Source of the DNA: Bolinopsis microptera
Lineage: Eukaryota; Ctenophora; Tentaculata; Lobata; Bolinopsidae
Reading direction: 5' to 3'
Assembly: GCF_026151205.1 (NCBI RefSeq)
Contig: NC_087080.1
Coordinates: 12,757,837-12,821,836 of the forward strand
DNA length: 64,000 bases
Shown: one piece after another, positions 45,397 to 57,192 of the stretch
Position numbering within the stretch: the first letter of the stretch is position 1
How the letters are laid out: each line of letters opens with the position of its first letter
Translations under genes and position numbers: made by a program
The notes under the pieces: generated by a model
What the model was told of the DNA's origin: nothing
Seen by the model: only the letters and a program-made list of their open reading frames with translations
Database searches by the model: none

Positions 45397-48300
45397 TTAT
45401 TTCTTCCCGGGAGATTTCTTTCTGGTGGCAGATTTTTGAGCAGATTTTGGACTTTTTGGTTTCTTGGGAGGGGTTGTGGGATTGGTGGACCCTTCTTCTT
45501 TTTCTTTGTTCCGTGCTATTCCAGCCTGTACGATGATAAACGTTATTTTATATGCTCCAGAAAATATTGAAATATCAGATTTTTAAAATGTAAAAGGAAT
45601 GAATCTGTTTAGGATAAATTTCAAGTGGACTTACCTCGATAACAGCCAATTCTTTTTCCATAGCTATTTCAGTGATCTTGAGTGACCTCTTGACTTCAGT
45701 TTCAATGTTTTCAAAGTGATTTCTAATGTAACATGTCACCTGAAAAGACGGATTAAATTTAATATAATTATGATCGGTAATACTTAATTCAATGATACTA
45801 CCTCCAACATCCTCATGTTGGTAGACATGGAGCTGTGGAGCATGGTGAGTTGCTTAATAAACCCACAAGTGTGGAGGTGTTCTCTACCATTATTGTTAAG
45901 GACGGTTTAGACAGTCCGACTCCTATCAAGCGCAAGAACAGACGTTCCATTCATAGCTTGAGTGTGCAGTGAGTGCAAGTGGTCATTCAGGATTTCTAGA
46001 ATAGCTGTGGATTGTATTTGTAGAACATTTTAAAGATATGTATCTCATATAAATTTACAGTCCACATCTATTGTGTGACAAGATAGTAGTTTTACGACTA
46101 TGCATATCAAATAATGTTAAACGGAATGAAAGCAAACAAAGGTAAGATAGTCAAAATAATGGCCTTGATATGAAAATTTAGACGCTATAAAAAATGATGT
46201 TAAAATGATAGTTCGTATTATAATTGATCTACCAACAAGCTAACAGAGAGTAATGAGTCTTTTACTCGGTTGATTAACTCCCCATCCCCCCTGAATACTT
46301 ACCAAATCATTAACGTTGTCTTGGTGTATCCCCCCCCCCCCTGAATACTTACCAAATCATTAACGTTATCTTGGTGTACCCCCTCCCCCTGAATACTTAC
46401 CAAATCATCAACGTTATCTTGGTGTACCCACCATCCCCCTGAATACTTACCACCCTGAATACTTACCAAATCATTAACGTTAATCTTGGTGTACCCCCTC
46501 CCCCTGATACTTACCAAATCATCAACGTGATCTTGGATGTACCCTCCTCTCCCCCTGATACTTACCAAAGCTTTACGTTATCTTGGTGTACCCCCTCCCC
46601 CCTGACTACTTACCAATCATCACGTTATCTTGGTGTACCCCCTCCCCCTGAATACTTACCAAAAATCATCAACGTTATCTTAGTGGACCCCCTCTCCCTG
46701 AATACTTACCAATACTTAACGTTACCTTGGTGTATCCCCATCCCCTGAATACCTTACCAAATCATTAACGGTATCTTGGTGTACCCCTCCCCCTGACTAC
46801 TTACCGAATCATTAACGTTATCTTGGTGTACCCCCTCCCCCCTGAATACTTACCAAATCATTAACGTTATCTTGGTGTACCCCCTCCCCCTGAATACTTA
46901 CCAAATCATTAACGTTACCTTGGTGTATCCCCCATCCCCCTGAATACTTACCAAATCATTAACGTTATCTTGGTGTACCCCCTCCCCCTGACTACTTACC
47001 GAATCATTAACGTTATCTTGGTGTACCCCCTCCCCCCTGAATACTTACCAAATCATTAACGTTATCTTGGTGTACCCCCTCCCCCTGAATACTTACCAAA
47101 TCATTAACGTTATCTTGGTGTACCCCCTCCCCCTGAATACTTACCAAATCATTAACGTTATCTTGGTGTACCCTCCCTCCCCCTGAATACTTACCAAATC
47201 ATTAACGTTATCTTGGTGTACCCCCTCCCCCCTGAATACTTACCAAATCATTAATGTTATCTTGGTGTACCCGGCCCCGTTTGTCGAGTCTTTCAACGGG
47301 CCGAGACCGTGACTCTATCTCAGCTTCTGCCATGGCGGCTGCGTGTTGTTGTGATATTAACTTCATCTTCTCGTCGTATCTAGAGGTGTTGTTATCTTAA
47401 ATATAAGACTTCTTGTTTTAGAAGTGAGATTGTTCAAGTGTGCACTCACATGATTAGCGGGTATTTCAAACTAGAATAACATTAGAAAATGTGCGTATCA
47501 CTAATGTATTGTATCTCAGCTTATCGAATTCATGCACAGATAAATAATTATTTTAACGTTTTAATAGTTTCTACAATATCGGTTATATATTTCAATAACA
47601 AGAGAGCCCGACCTCCACTGATGCTCTTCAACACCCCCACTTAAAGAGTTGGGTTCCTCCAGAACGTAAACATCTTATCAAGCCGAGTGTAGTCCTGCTG
47701 TCGGGGAAGGGTCAGGATGTACTTGTACAAGTTGAAGTGTTGGAAATATGTCTTGTTTATAAACTCCAGGACACATTTCGTCTGAAATTGTTGAGTTTTA
47801 ATACTTATTTTAATCAGATAATTTTAATTTGAAATTAATGGATTTTATTACACAAGGATGTGATGAGGATGATATAGTAAGGGGAAAAGTGGTCGATTTA
47901 AGGGTTCCGTTGGATTTAAATGTTCACAAAGATTTAGCAACGGAATATGGTAGTTGGAACCCCTACGAACATAATTAGACTTGTCACCAATTTTGTATCT
48001 CGACAGAAACACCACTTTTTACCACTTTTTACCACCTTTGTACCACCTTTCTGGTTTGCCAAATATCTTTAGTTGTGAACGTCGTAGAAGGCTGAAAATT
48101 AACCTAGAATGTTTATCTTATCAAGGAGTAAAACTTTTGTACGAAAAATTTTTACATTGGACAATCAGCTAATTGGATAATTACCAATTAGTTAATTACC
48201 AAAAAAAGTGAAAATTTTTTATTGGCTCAAAATGATTAAAATCGTTTGAAACACGGAGAAATGTAGTTTTTAGAAAAACTTCAAAACTTTTACACTTAAA

Positions 48301-51300
48301 AATTTTTTTCGAGACTTGAAAAAATTTCGAAATTTTGAAAAAATTTTTCCGCCAAAAGTAATCGAATTGCATGAAACGTGGATAAAAGTGCTTTGCAGAA
48401 AAACTTCGAACATTTTTAGATTGGGGAATACTAAAATCATAAATATTTGAAGTTGGAGTTCAGTAAATCTCAGCATATTTTAGTAATTAGGAATAGCTTA
48501 GCGGAAAGGGCTGAACCTGAAAAAGGTTAACAACACAATATTAGAGTTTCATAACTAATTACAATACAGCTTTACCAAATTCCACATCAAGAAGAAACAG
48601 CACAAAAGGACCGTTTAAGATCGAACCGATTTTACCTGCTGTATACTATCATTTTATTGATTTCAATGATCAAAACCTCTCTGTGCCGTCAATCTTGCCA
48701 ATCTATACCGGGTATCTGAATGTACCGGACCTCTTCTTTGCCTCTATAATAATAGACCCAGTTGTGCAAGAAATGCGACTTCTCACAGGGGCTTCTTTTA
48801 ACTGTGCACTTTTTGTCACTCTCGCAAGAGGCCCGGTATTATAGGGGGGTATAGGAAGCAAGTGTAAATATACCTTCCATTATCCACTGTGGGTTTTTTG
48901 TGTTGTGAATGCGCATATCATGCCGCTTCGTTTGCTATGCAAGATACCTCGAATAACCCCCATATGTCATTGCCAGGGTCGGGATAGAGCTGGAGATAGC
49001 ATTGAGAGGTTGCTAGAAATAGCTAGACTTAGAATAAACTGGTGGTAGCTGGGTGGTGCTAAAAATAAATAAATAAATAAATATGGTTATTTTAATGGCC
49101 AAAGAGTGCCAGAACTAAAGTTACTTAAGATTGCAGTTTAGGGGCAGTGCAAACCACGGTGGAGTCAGGGACACAGAGCTACAGTGTAACAGTGCAGGAG
49201 TACTGCAAAAGAACAGTGCAAGTAAATTATACAGTCTGCAACAGTAAAACGCCGAAGAAGGAGCTAAGATTGTGGCTGCAGAGGAGGAGAGGAGCAGGAA
49301 CCTGATTGTGTTCCGGTTGAATGAAGAGGAGGAAGAAGAGTTTCCTGCTCTGGTAACCGCATTTTTGGAAGAGGTGGGGTGAGAACTTACTTCCAAGCGA
49401 CACGGTGGGCTGGAACCAATCAGGTACAGCTATCCGACCTATCAAGATCACCGTCCTGAGCTTTGTACCGCGACAATTGACCCCCTTACAATTGACCCCC
49501 CGACAATTGACCCCCTATGTAATTACACTGGCGTCAATTGTCGCAAAATCTAGGGCTTAGTACGACAATTGACCCCCCATGTAATTACACTGGAGTCAAT
49601 TGATCGGGTTAGGGTCAGAGTCCTGGGTCACGGTTAGGGTTAGGGTCAGGGTCAGGGTTAGGGTTAGGGTTAGGTTTAAGGTTAGGTTTAAGGTTAGGGT
49701 TAGGGTCCTGGGTCAGGGTCAGGGTCAGGGTCAGGGTCAGGGTCAGGGTCAGGGTCAGGGTCAGGGTCAGGGTCAGGGTCAGGGTCAGGGTCAGGGTCAG
49801 GGTCAGGGTCAGGGTCAGGGTCAGGATTAATTGTATTAAATTATATTGTCGGGGGTCAATTGTCGGGGGTCAATTGTCGGGGGGTCAATTGTCGCCCACC
49901 CCTAAGCTTAACAGCCTTTCATTATAATCTGATAGCTAGACTTTATTCTAAGTCTAGTTATTTCTAGCAACCTCTCAATGCTATCTCCAGCTCTATCCCG
50001 ACCCTGGCAATGACATATGGGGGTTATTCGAGGTATCTTGCATAGCAAACGAAGCGGCATGATATGCGCATTCACAACACAAAAAACCCACAGTGGATAA
50101 TGGAAGGTATATTTACACTTGCTTCCTATACCCCCCTATAATACCGGGCCTCTTGCGAGAGTGACAAAAAGTGCACAGTTAAAAGAAGCCCCTGTGAGAA
50201 GTCGCATTTCTTGCACAACTGGGTCTATTATTATAGAGGCAAAGAAGAGGTCCGGTACATTCAGATACCCGGTATAGATTGGCAAGATTGACGGTACAGA
50301 GAGGTTTTGATCACTGAAATCAATAAAATGATAGTATACAGCAGGTAAAATCGGTTCGATCTTAAACGGTCCTTTTGTGCTGTTTCTTTATGTGGAATTT
50401 GGTAAAGCTGTATTGTAATTAGTTATGAAACTCTAATATTGTGTGGTTAACCTTTTTCAGGTTCAGCCCTTTCCGCTAAGCTATTCCTAATTACTAAAAT
50501 ATGCTGAGATTTACTGAACTCCAACTTCAAATATTTATGATTTTAGTATTCCCCAATCTAAAAATGTTCGAAGTTTTTCTGCAAAGCACTTTTATCCACG
50601 TTTCATGCAATTCGATTACTTTTGGCGGAAAAATTTTTTCAAAATTTCGAAATTTTTTCAAGTCTCGAAAAAAATTTTTAAGTGAAAAAGTTTTGAAGTT
50701 TTTCTAAAAACTACATTTCTCCGTGTTTCAAACGATTTTAATCATTTTGAGCCAATAAAATTTTTTCACTATTTTTGGTAATTAACTAATTGGTAATGAT
50801 CCAATTAGCTGATTGTCCAATGTAAAAATTTTTCGTACAAAAGTTTTACTCCTTGATAACATAAACATTCTAGGTTAATTTTCAGCCTTCTACGACGTTC
50901 ACAACTAAAGATATTTGGCAAACCAGAAAGGTGGTACAAAGGTGGTAAAAAGTGGTAAAAAGTGGTGTTTCTGTCGAGATACAAAATTGGTGACAAGTCT
51001 AATTATGTTCGTAGGGGTTCTAACTACCATATTCCGTTGCTAAATCCTTGTGAACATTTAAATCCAACGGAATGCCACTTTTCCCCTTACTAATAGAGCA
51101 GTACGCAGTCTTGTTTTGACACGTGACAGCAATTAACCAATCAGCTCACAAATTCAGTTCGTATGATGATCTTATGATTAAACCGTTATCTACTGATTAA
51201 AGAAATACCTACAATCTATGTATAATAAGCTACAGTAACTTTACCTGATACTGATTAATAGAATTTAAGCCAGGCAAGGTTTGCTGCAGTGTCCGTAGAG

Positions 51301-54300
51301 CATTCACTAAGCTAGAATTGCAGGTGTTCTTCATAAACTGAAAAGTAGAAGATGTTATGGATACTGCACAAATATTAAGGTTTTACATAATATCATGGGT
51401 TGGAACATTATATATCTATTCAGACAAAGATACAACTTGTTTGTTTGGACTAGAAAATGATCTATTTCGTGCTAGAATCTCTTATATCTAGGACAATGGC
51501 AACTGCCCAAGAAAAGACGGTATGCACCTTTTTTTCTATGTTTTTGTGAAAACTTGTAACTTAAGTGATACTTAATGCAGTTTCGTCGACAGATTTAGAT
51601 GTAGTTGCTTTTCAAAAAGAGATTTCAAAATCCCAACTTATTAAATTTGATTGTAACTGGATGAAAGGAAAAAGTAAAAGTCTCAGTTCTAGTTGGTCAC
51701 TAAAGTTAAGATAATGATAATATTCATACAAAAAACAATCGATATACATTTTACATCGATGTTAATATTAGTCAAATGCATTGAAAGGTTATTCAACCGA
51801 GTAAACATTCCAATTGTATGTTACACAACTACCAAAAGTTATAAATAATAAGTAAATCCTGCTACGTTATTTAACGAGGTAACACAACAGAAGACATGCA
51901 GTTAGAACTACACCAAGTCCTGATATACCCGCTACAGTCGGTATCTCACTTTTACAAGTCAGCGACAAGGCTGAGATGATTGTTCCAAGCATAGAAGAAA
52001 GGCTGATAACGATGTTGTAGATCTTGGCGGCTTGTTGTCCGAGACAGTCCTTGTTCAGGTTCCACTTATCGTGGAGGTAAAACTTGCTAGGAATGCAGAG
52101 ATTAAGGTGGCAAGCCCCACCTAGCCCCATTAATATCAGCCCAATAATCAGTTGATGTGTCACACCCAGGAACCTGAAGTGGTACGTTGTTGCTCCGTAC
52201 GCCACAGCAGCACCACAGTAATAAGATACATTTCCCGCTGCCATTATGCCGAGAGTATTCAACTTTTTGAATTTTCCGGCAATGAAACTCAAAGTTAAGG
52301 CAGAGAGAAACGAAGCAATACCAAGGATACGTAGTAAAGACACAGCCGAAGTGATGGACATGGTAGTGGACTGTACAATTCTCGGGGGGAGCACGTAAAC
52401 TAGCAGCTCTACAACCATGTTATTCAGGAACAGGACTACGTCTGGAATGTAGTAAGCAAGCCTCCGTGACACAGTTTGAGGGCCCTTACTTTGTACTGCT
52501 GTATCGCTATTTTCAACTTTCTGTTGGACGCCTTCCTCCACCTTAATGTTTTTAAGAAACGGTAGAATCACAAGGGGAAGGATGTTGAAGGAAGCCACGC
52601 CAAATCCAACTAAGACCCATCCACCAGAAGCATATAACTCAGTGCCCATAATCGTTGAGACCATCGCTGCCAGTTGCATAAAACTGCTAATCAAGATCAT
52701 CGACTTCTGATCATCTTTAAGATACAGATCAATGATCTCACCCTGAAATGGTATTGAATTATTAACAAATATTTTATAAACATAGTTCAAACGGAACAGT
52801 AAAAACGATCTATGGATTGTCCTACAACAACCATTTATACTACATTCATTCAAGGAACTAGTAGTAGTAGTACTGGAATTAACATTAGCATCATAGCTCA
52901 ATATTTCTATATAATGTCAATGATAATTATATGTTCTCCAACCAATTCTCACCTGAACAAACACAAACATTATGCCTATTGCAAAACCTTGGGCTCCCCT
53001 CAACAATGCTATAGTTCCGAAGATGACAGCGGGTCCACAGTTTCTATCAGCTGCAACTTGTACCAAAGCCATCAAAGCAGTGAATATCAGGTTGATAAAG
53101 CTCAATCCTAGGCACCTTTTGAAAAGTGAGGTATTTCTGATGAATTGTGGTAGAAATCTGTAGACGTAGGGGCCCAAGGGTGAAGTGATTAGAGCAGCAG
53201 AAATCGACACGGTACCTGAGGAGAAGTTGTTATTGCTACTTATTACTTGGAAATTTACAGGTGTTATTGCAACTTCGCTATCAGCTGAGTTGATTACTAT
53301 TAAATGGTGATTGGTGTCCCAATATATCTAGCTTGGAAAACTATAAAATCTACCAACCTATGTTTAAACTTAGAAAAGTGATGATTATTTATGATAATAA
53401 AATAGGCGCACCCTTAATCTTACCTATGATGGTCCTGAAGCCTGATTTTTGAACGAAGTACAAGTAAAATCCAGACGGAAACAAGCGGGTAAGAAATATC
53501 AGGAAAATTCCAATGCAAGCGAAAATTAAAATCGTCAACCGATTCCGTGTTGTAAGTTGAACTGCAAGAATATCTGAGGTAGTCTTTTCTTCTTCAGCTG
53601 AGCACACTGGAGCTTCTGAACGGGCTCGTAAAGAAAGATTTATTACTATAAAATCAGGGTCCGAAATCTCGCTTGTCTTGATAATATGATGATCAACCTC
53701 TGGTTTTTGGAGTTTCACCATTGTTGAAAGTACTTTTGAGCTGATCACTTCCTTTGAAAGCCTATCAAGAACATGGATAAACGAGGAGCTGGAACTGAAG
53801 TGTACGCAGTGAATATTTTGAGTCAATTTTTCTGGAAGTATCATTATTAAGTTAAATTATATAGATTTATAATATTAACCGATTACTCAAGAGAATGCGG
53901 AGTTATCATTAGTAGTAGTAGTAAATCTTTCAAAGTACGAAATATCTCTTTAAAAGAGCATCCTAGGCACCTTATAGATATCAAAACGCAAAAAAAAGAA
54001 AACAAAAACATCAACCATCTTCTAACTTCTTCCATTCCTCCCTATCTAAAGCCAAAAATCTAAGGTTTTCGAAATCAGTCAAATTCTTAAGTCTAATATC
54101 AAGATTTCTACTAGTCAAGTCTTTTCTAATAACATCTAATAAGTTTAAACATGGTCTACCCCGTCTCCCTTCCATAAAAATATCAGAATTTATAGCAAAT
54201 AACATAGAGGTGTATGCTGGTGAGTCTTCCTGTCCTCTTAAGATATGTCCTAACATTCTCCATCGAAACTTAGAGACTCTCACAGACAAGGGAGTGACAT

Positions 54301-56539
54301 AACAACGAGCATAGAGTGCCTCATTAGAAATAACCCCAGTAGGCCATCTGATGTTGAGGATTCTTCGGAGGTGTTTGCGATGAGCAATATCAAGTTCATT
54401 CAACGAAGCTAGTGGTGCAGCCCAGGAGTTGCAGTTGTAGAGTAGAATAGAGACTACTTGTGCCTCGTAGATTTTGATCTTAGTAGCGGCCGAAATAATC
54501 ATTGTGCAACGAGCATGTAAAGGCTTATGGCAAGAACACGACGGAAGTGTGATGAGGGTAGTGGCTGAAAATACTGGTAGGGAATTAATGATAATCATAG
54601 ATAAAATTAGACGGCCTGTAGTTCGATGTTGGTTGAATAAGCAACAGAGAGCACGAGAAAATCAGGCCGACTTGTTGACAAGACAGTGCGTGCTATAGAT
54701 TAGAATGCAGTTAATAGAGAATAATGAGTTTTCGGAGCATACAGCATAGGCGGGCCGTATTTTGGTGCGGCACATACAGGGCTGGTAGAGGAATATATAA
54801 GGTCGGACGGACGGTCGAGAAGGAGATTGAGTTTTCCCGATTCGATAGAGCGTCATTGATGCCGGACTGTAAGGGAGCCTGAACTGGGAGAGAGAGAGTT
54901 GGTGGTTTGTCCTATCGAAGGATAGTTGGTGGTCGGAACCTGTAACTCTGGTTGAGTTCTGGTTGGCGTAGAGAGGGATTGATAGTAGACATAATGGCAT
55001 GGGTCATGGCGGATTTAAGCTAGGAGTTTCAGCGTGATTCACGCTGCGTGAATATAGACAAGTATTGACGGCCGACTTTATAATATATAATAGTATGTCT
55101 GGCTATAGTATGTGTATAGTGATAGTATTTCATGATGTGATATGTTATGGTAGGATAAGATCATTAGATCGGTGGGCGATTTTGGGCAATATACGTCTGG
55201 TGAACTAGGAGTTAAAGCAGGAGTTTGTCGAATTATTCATTGTGTTGTTTTATAGTTTAATATCTTGTAACCATCGTTATTACTCTTGTTTTCGTTGTTC
55301 GTACCTTAAATTGATACAAATAATCTACGAATCTGGAGCAGATGGTGACTGCTTACAGAAGCGATAAACAATAAAACTTAAAAGTGAAATGTCGTTTGAT
55401 TTCTATTAAATTATAATGTAGATTTTAATTTTATCAGAGACAATAAAGTTAATTGCGTTATATATTAACTGAAAGTACTTGCAAGACTAAAATTACTTGC
55501 AAGGCGGGTCTGGCTTAATTTGTAAGTAGGTGCAGGTCGTTTCATTTCCAGAGATAGCAACTTTATTTTGTTTAAAATAAATTGTGTATACTGCTCAAAA
55601 GCCCTATGGGTGCAGGTGGCCTTTGGGTCTTTCAACCAATTATATCTTAGACGTCTGATTTTATTCGAGGTTAATCATTGTGACTTCAAACAGACACTGT
55701 CCTCAGGAATTCTATATTTTCAATCCCGAGCTAATCTGCTGTTAAAATTTACAAGCTATATAGCACGACGAGTTATCATGACTACTGTAAATGATACAAG
55801 TTGAAATTGCCGGAAATATATCAAGAACATCTGCCACTCTTCTGAATATGTGGATATGAAATTTAAATACCTTCTCTAATTTCTAACACATGGACTGTTA
55901 CATTTACGCGCCCAACAAACTTTTTCAGTTAAACAAGCTGACATCGTCGGCATTGAATACAGATTCCGATGTAATCCTACATTCCCCGTCAAATCATGCA
56001 TATGATCAGTGACTGATTAGATGTCACTGATATATTCAATTAAATGATATAATTGAAACTAGATACTACCATACCTGCAAAGAGAAGTTAAGAGTTGAGG
56101 CCATATGAGGGAATGTTGTACCACATTCCAGCAGATGGTTCAGAAGAGAAATAACGTAGTCGCACATGATCCTGTCATCCTCCTCCTCACACTTTATTTC
56201 TTCTAGCAACTGAAATGTAACATTATTCAAATCTATATAAATTAATAATTAGTTGTAGCTTGGTTTCCCAAAGAAAGTACTCAACTGCAGATTTGAAGGA
56301 GCACTATATATTTCGTGTGTTTCACTTGTTTAAACTACACTTATACCTAGTATATATAATTACATTTAGTCCTACCGCACAACTGTAGGTTGTTAGATAA
56401 GCATAAAAGTTTACAGATACGACAGATAAAATAGACTCCTTAAACTTCTCACCTTCTTTATCTGGTCGTCATAGTCCCTCAACTGTAGGATCTTCTCAAT
56501 GAAACATGGTTCAAACTTGATGTGGAGAATCGCAGACAT
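45397..56539 (-). CDS. eight-exon gene, 281 aa, possibly CFAP119/CCDC189-like
   Basis: Exons, all in phase on the minus strand: 56539-56453 (ATG, MSAILHIKFEPCFIEKIL), 56209-56075, 51337-51245, 47781-47672, 47379-47244, 45852-45802, 45739-45635 and 45525-45397 (stop TAA). The exon 4 donor (GTTTACG) is weak but restores phase. The core KTYFQHFNLYKYILTL recalls the TYF-HFKLYKY segment I remember from the ciliary protein CFAP119/CCDC189, and the size is similar; this identification rests on memory of one motif. After it comes a coiled-coil-like stretch (EKMKLISQQHAAAMAEAEIE) and a Lys/Pro-rich tail (PPKKPKSPKSAQKS). The introns hold a splice-donor minisatellite (intron 5), a 3.2-kb palindromic element (intron 3) and a whole MFS gene (intron 2). 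The start is about 650 bp from the divergent BAG gene. Confidence 0.7.
46285..47280 (-). repeat. minisatellite made of the exon 5/intron 5 junction (about 20 extra 5' splice sites)
   Basis: About 21 units of 47-49 bp. On the gene strand each reads TACACCAAGATAACGTTAAT then GATTTG|GTAAGT and ATTCAGGGGGAGGGGG. The rightmost unit is the true end of exon 5 (donor at 47243). Every other full unit repeats the last about 20 coding bases and the consensus donor. One unit near 46440 is truncated, and the variation is mostly in the G/C run, so unit length toggles between 48 (in frame) and 49. Confidence 0.92.
47877..51090. mobile_element. 3.2-kb palindromic TA-flanked element in intron 3
   Basis: The element begins GTAAGGGGAAAAGTGG after TA (47875-47876) and ends CCACTTTTCCCCTTAC before TA (51091-51092). 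The arms, about 47877-49037 and 49943-51090, are nearly identical inverted copies of about 1.15 kb. Matching short ORFs on opposite strands in the two arms are mirror images and probably not coding. The middle (49.04-49.94 kb) is unique and carries a further foldback. No transposase was seen; the terminal TA suggests a Tc1/mariner-type target (inference). Confidence 0.88.
49470..49895. mobile_element. inner foldback with GGGTCA/TTAGGG tract
   Basis: The left end has repeated CGACAATTGACCCCC and the right end GGGGGTCAATTGTCG, two to three copies each. Between them is a TTAGGG/GGGTCA tract (about 49617-49826) with about 20 pure GGGTCA units. It lies in the centre of the larger palindrome. Confidence 0.8.
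51867..53844 (-). CDS. MFS transporter, SLC18-like (519 aa), nested in an intron
   Basis: A 12-helix membrane transporter. Exons: 53844-53424, 53215-52953 and 52742-51867 (stop at 51867), with agreeing phases. The N-terminus is cytosolic, about 110 aa. Helix 1 is LTILIFACIGIFLIFL, and helices 2-6 follow in the first half. RGAQGFAIGIMF at the helix 4 region resembles the RG-QG motif of SLC18-type (vesicular amine/polyamine) carriers. A hydrophilic central loop (KVEEGVQQKVENSD...) separates the halves, and helices 7-12 end LLLCYLVK. The substrate cannot be told; the key acidic residues of amine carriers were not verified. It sits wholly within intron 2 of the 281-aa gene on the same strand. Extra 5' exons are possible, but ATG at 53844 gives a typical length. 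Confidence 0.82.
53905..54600 (-). pseudogene. LINE fragment, C-terminal post-RT region (195-aa ORF)
   Basis: An ORF open from 54598 to 54011. KIKIYEAQVVSILLYNCNSW, then HRKHLRRILNIRWP, RWRMLGHILR and GRRGRPCLNLLDVIRKDL follow the pattern of the region after reverse transcriptase in many animal non-LTR elements (R-W-LGHILR, GRRGRP). RT itself is missing, so the copy is 5'-truncated. The 3' side shows T/A-rich sequence and a TAC-type tail near 53911-53926. Confidence 0.75.
54610..56070. other. intronic spacer
   Basis: No further exon was found. Small ORFs in both strands lack family signals. Confidence 0.35.
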
Positions 56540-57192
56540 TCCCGCCTTTTATCGCTAGTATCTTCATGAAACTAGCTCCATAACAGATTCATGGTCTCTC
56601 CTATGTAATCTTTAAGTTAAGTTACAAAGACATGATACATACATTTTCAACGGCTTATGACGCCGTAATTTGCTGAAAAGATCACCCACATTGTTTTGCA
56701 CCACAATAAATATCTCAATATCAACCAAAATAATTGAGTATGAAATAACTGTAGCTCCACCGGTACCTGCATAATATACACTAATACGCTAATACCTATT
56801 AATCCTATTTACAAAACATTACATGATTAGCTGACAGACCTGCTTCCTGCATTATGTATTTTCGCTGCAAATTACAAAGCTCTGACACTGATTTCCTAGA
56901 TTTGTCTTGCAATGTGTGCTCCAGACTGTTTCATTCTCATGCTATCTTTGTGTTGTGTAGCTATTTAAGCATCTAATTTTATCAGTATATTTTATCGTTT
57001 GTAGCGGGATTTTGTTCATCAAACGTAAACTGTTGTACACTGTTCAGTATTTATCTGTAATAATTTCTGCATAAGCTACTTAATTGCTCGGAATCGGCAA
57101 AGAAAGTACCTGTACCATTGAACACCTTATTTTGATAGCATAAAAATGGGAGTACAGAAAAGAATGAGACTTGAGATCAATCAGATCTGCAA

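Noticed and set aside
45853..45900. Extending exon 6 upstream to include EHLHTCGFIK
   Set aside because: The AG sites available there give the wrong phase relative to exon 5; only the acceptor before CAACTCACC fits phase 0.
46299..46568. 90-aa minus-strand ORF with VHQDN-NDLVSIQG repeats
   Set aside because: It is the minisatellite read through; the first of these residues are real exon 5 coding only in the rightmost unit, near 47250.
46285..47280. CRISPR-like array of regular repeats
   Set aside because: Units are contiguous without unique spacers, and the region is an intron of an animal gene.
49121..49451. Ser-rich minus ORFs in the centre of the palindrome
   Set aside because: Low-complexity composition from GAGGAGGA-type sequence; no splice or family support.
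49617..49826. Chromosome end (telomere)
   Set aside because: The tract is short, variant (GGGTCA mostly), internal, and enclosed by inverted repeats with genes on both sides.
47981..50996. Mirror-image ORFs of 63 and 68 aa in both arms of the palindrome
   Set aside because: They are copies of the same sequence on opposite strands, AT-rich and without family features; their conservation follows from arm identity.
54474..54698. 74-aa plus-strand ORF opposite the LINE fragment
   Set aside because: It overlaps the antisense of a recognised LINE coding region and shows no motif of its own.
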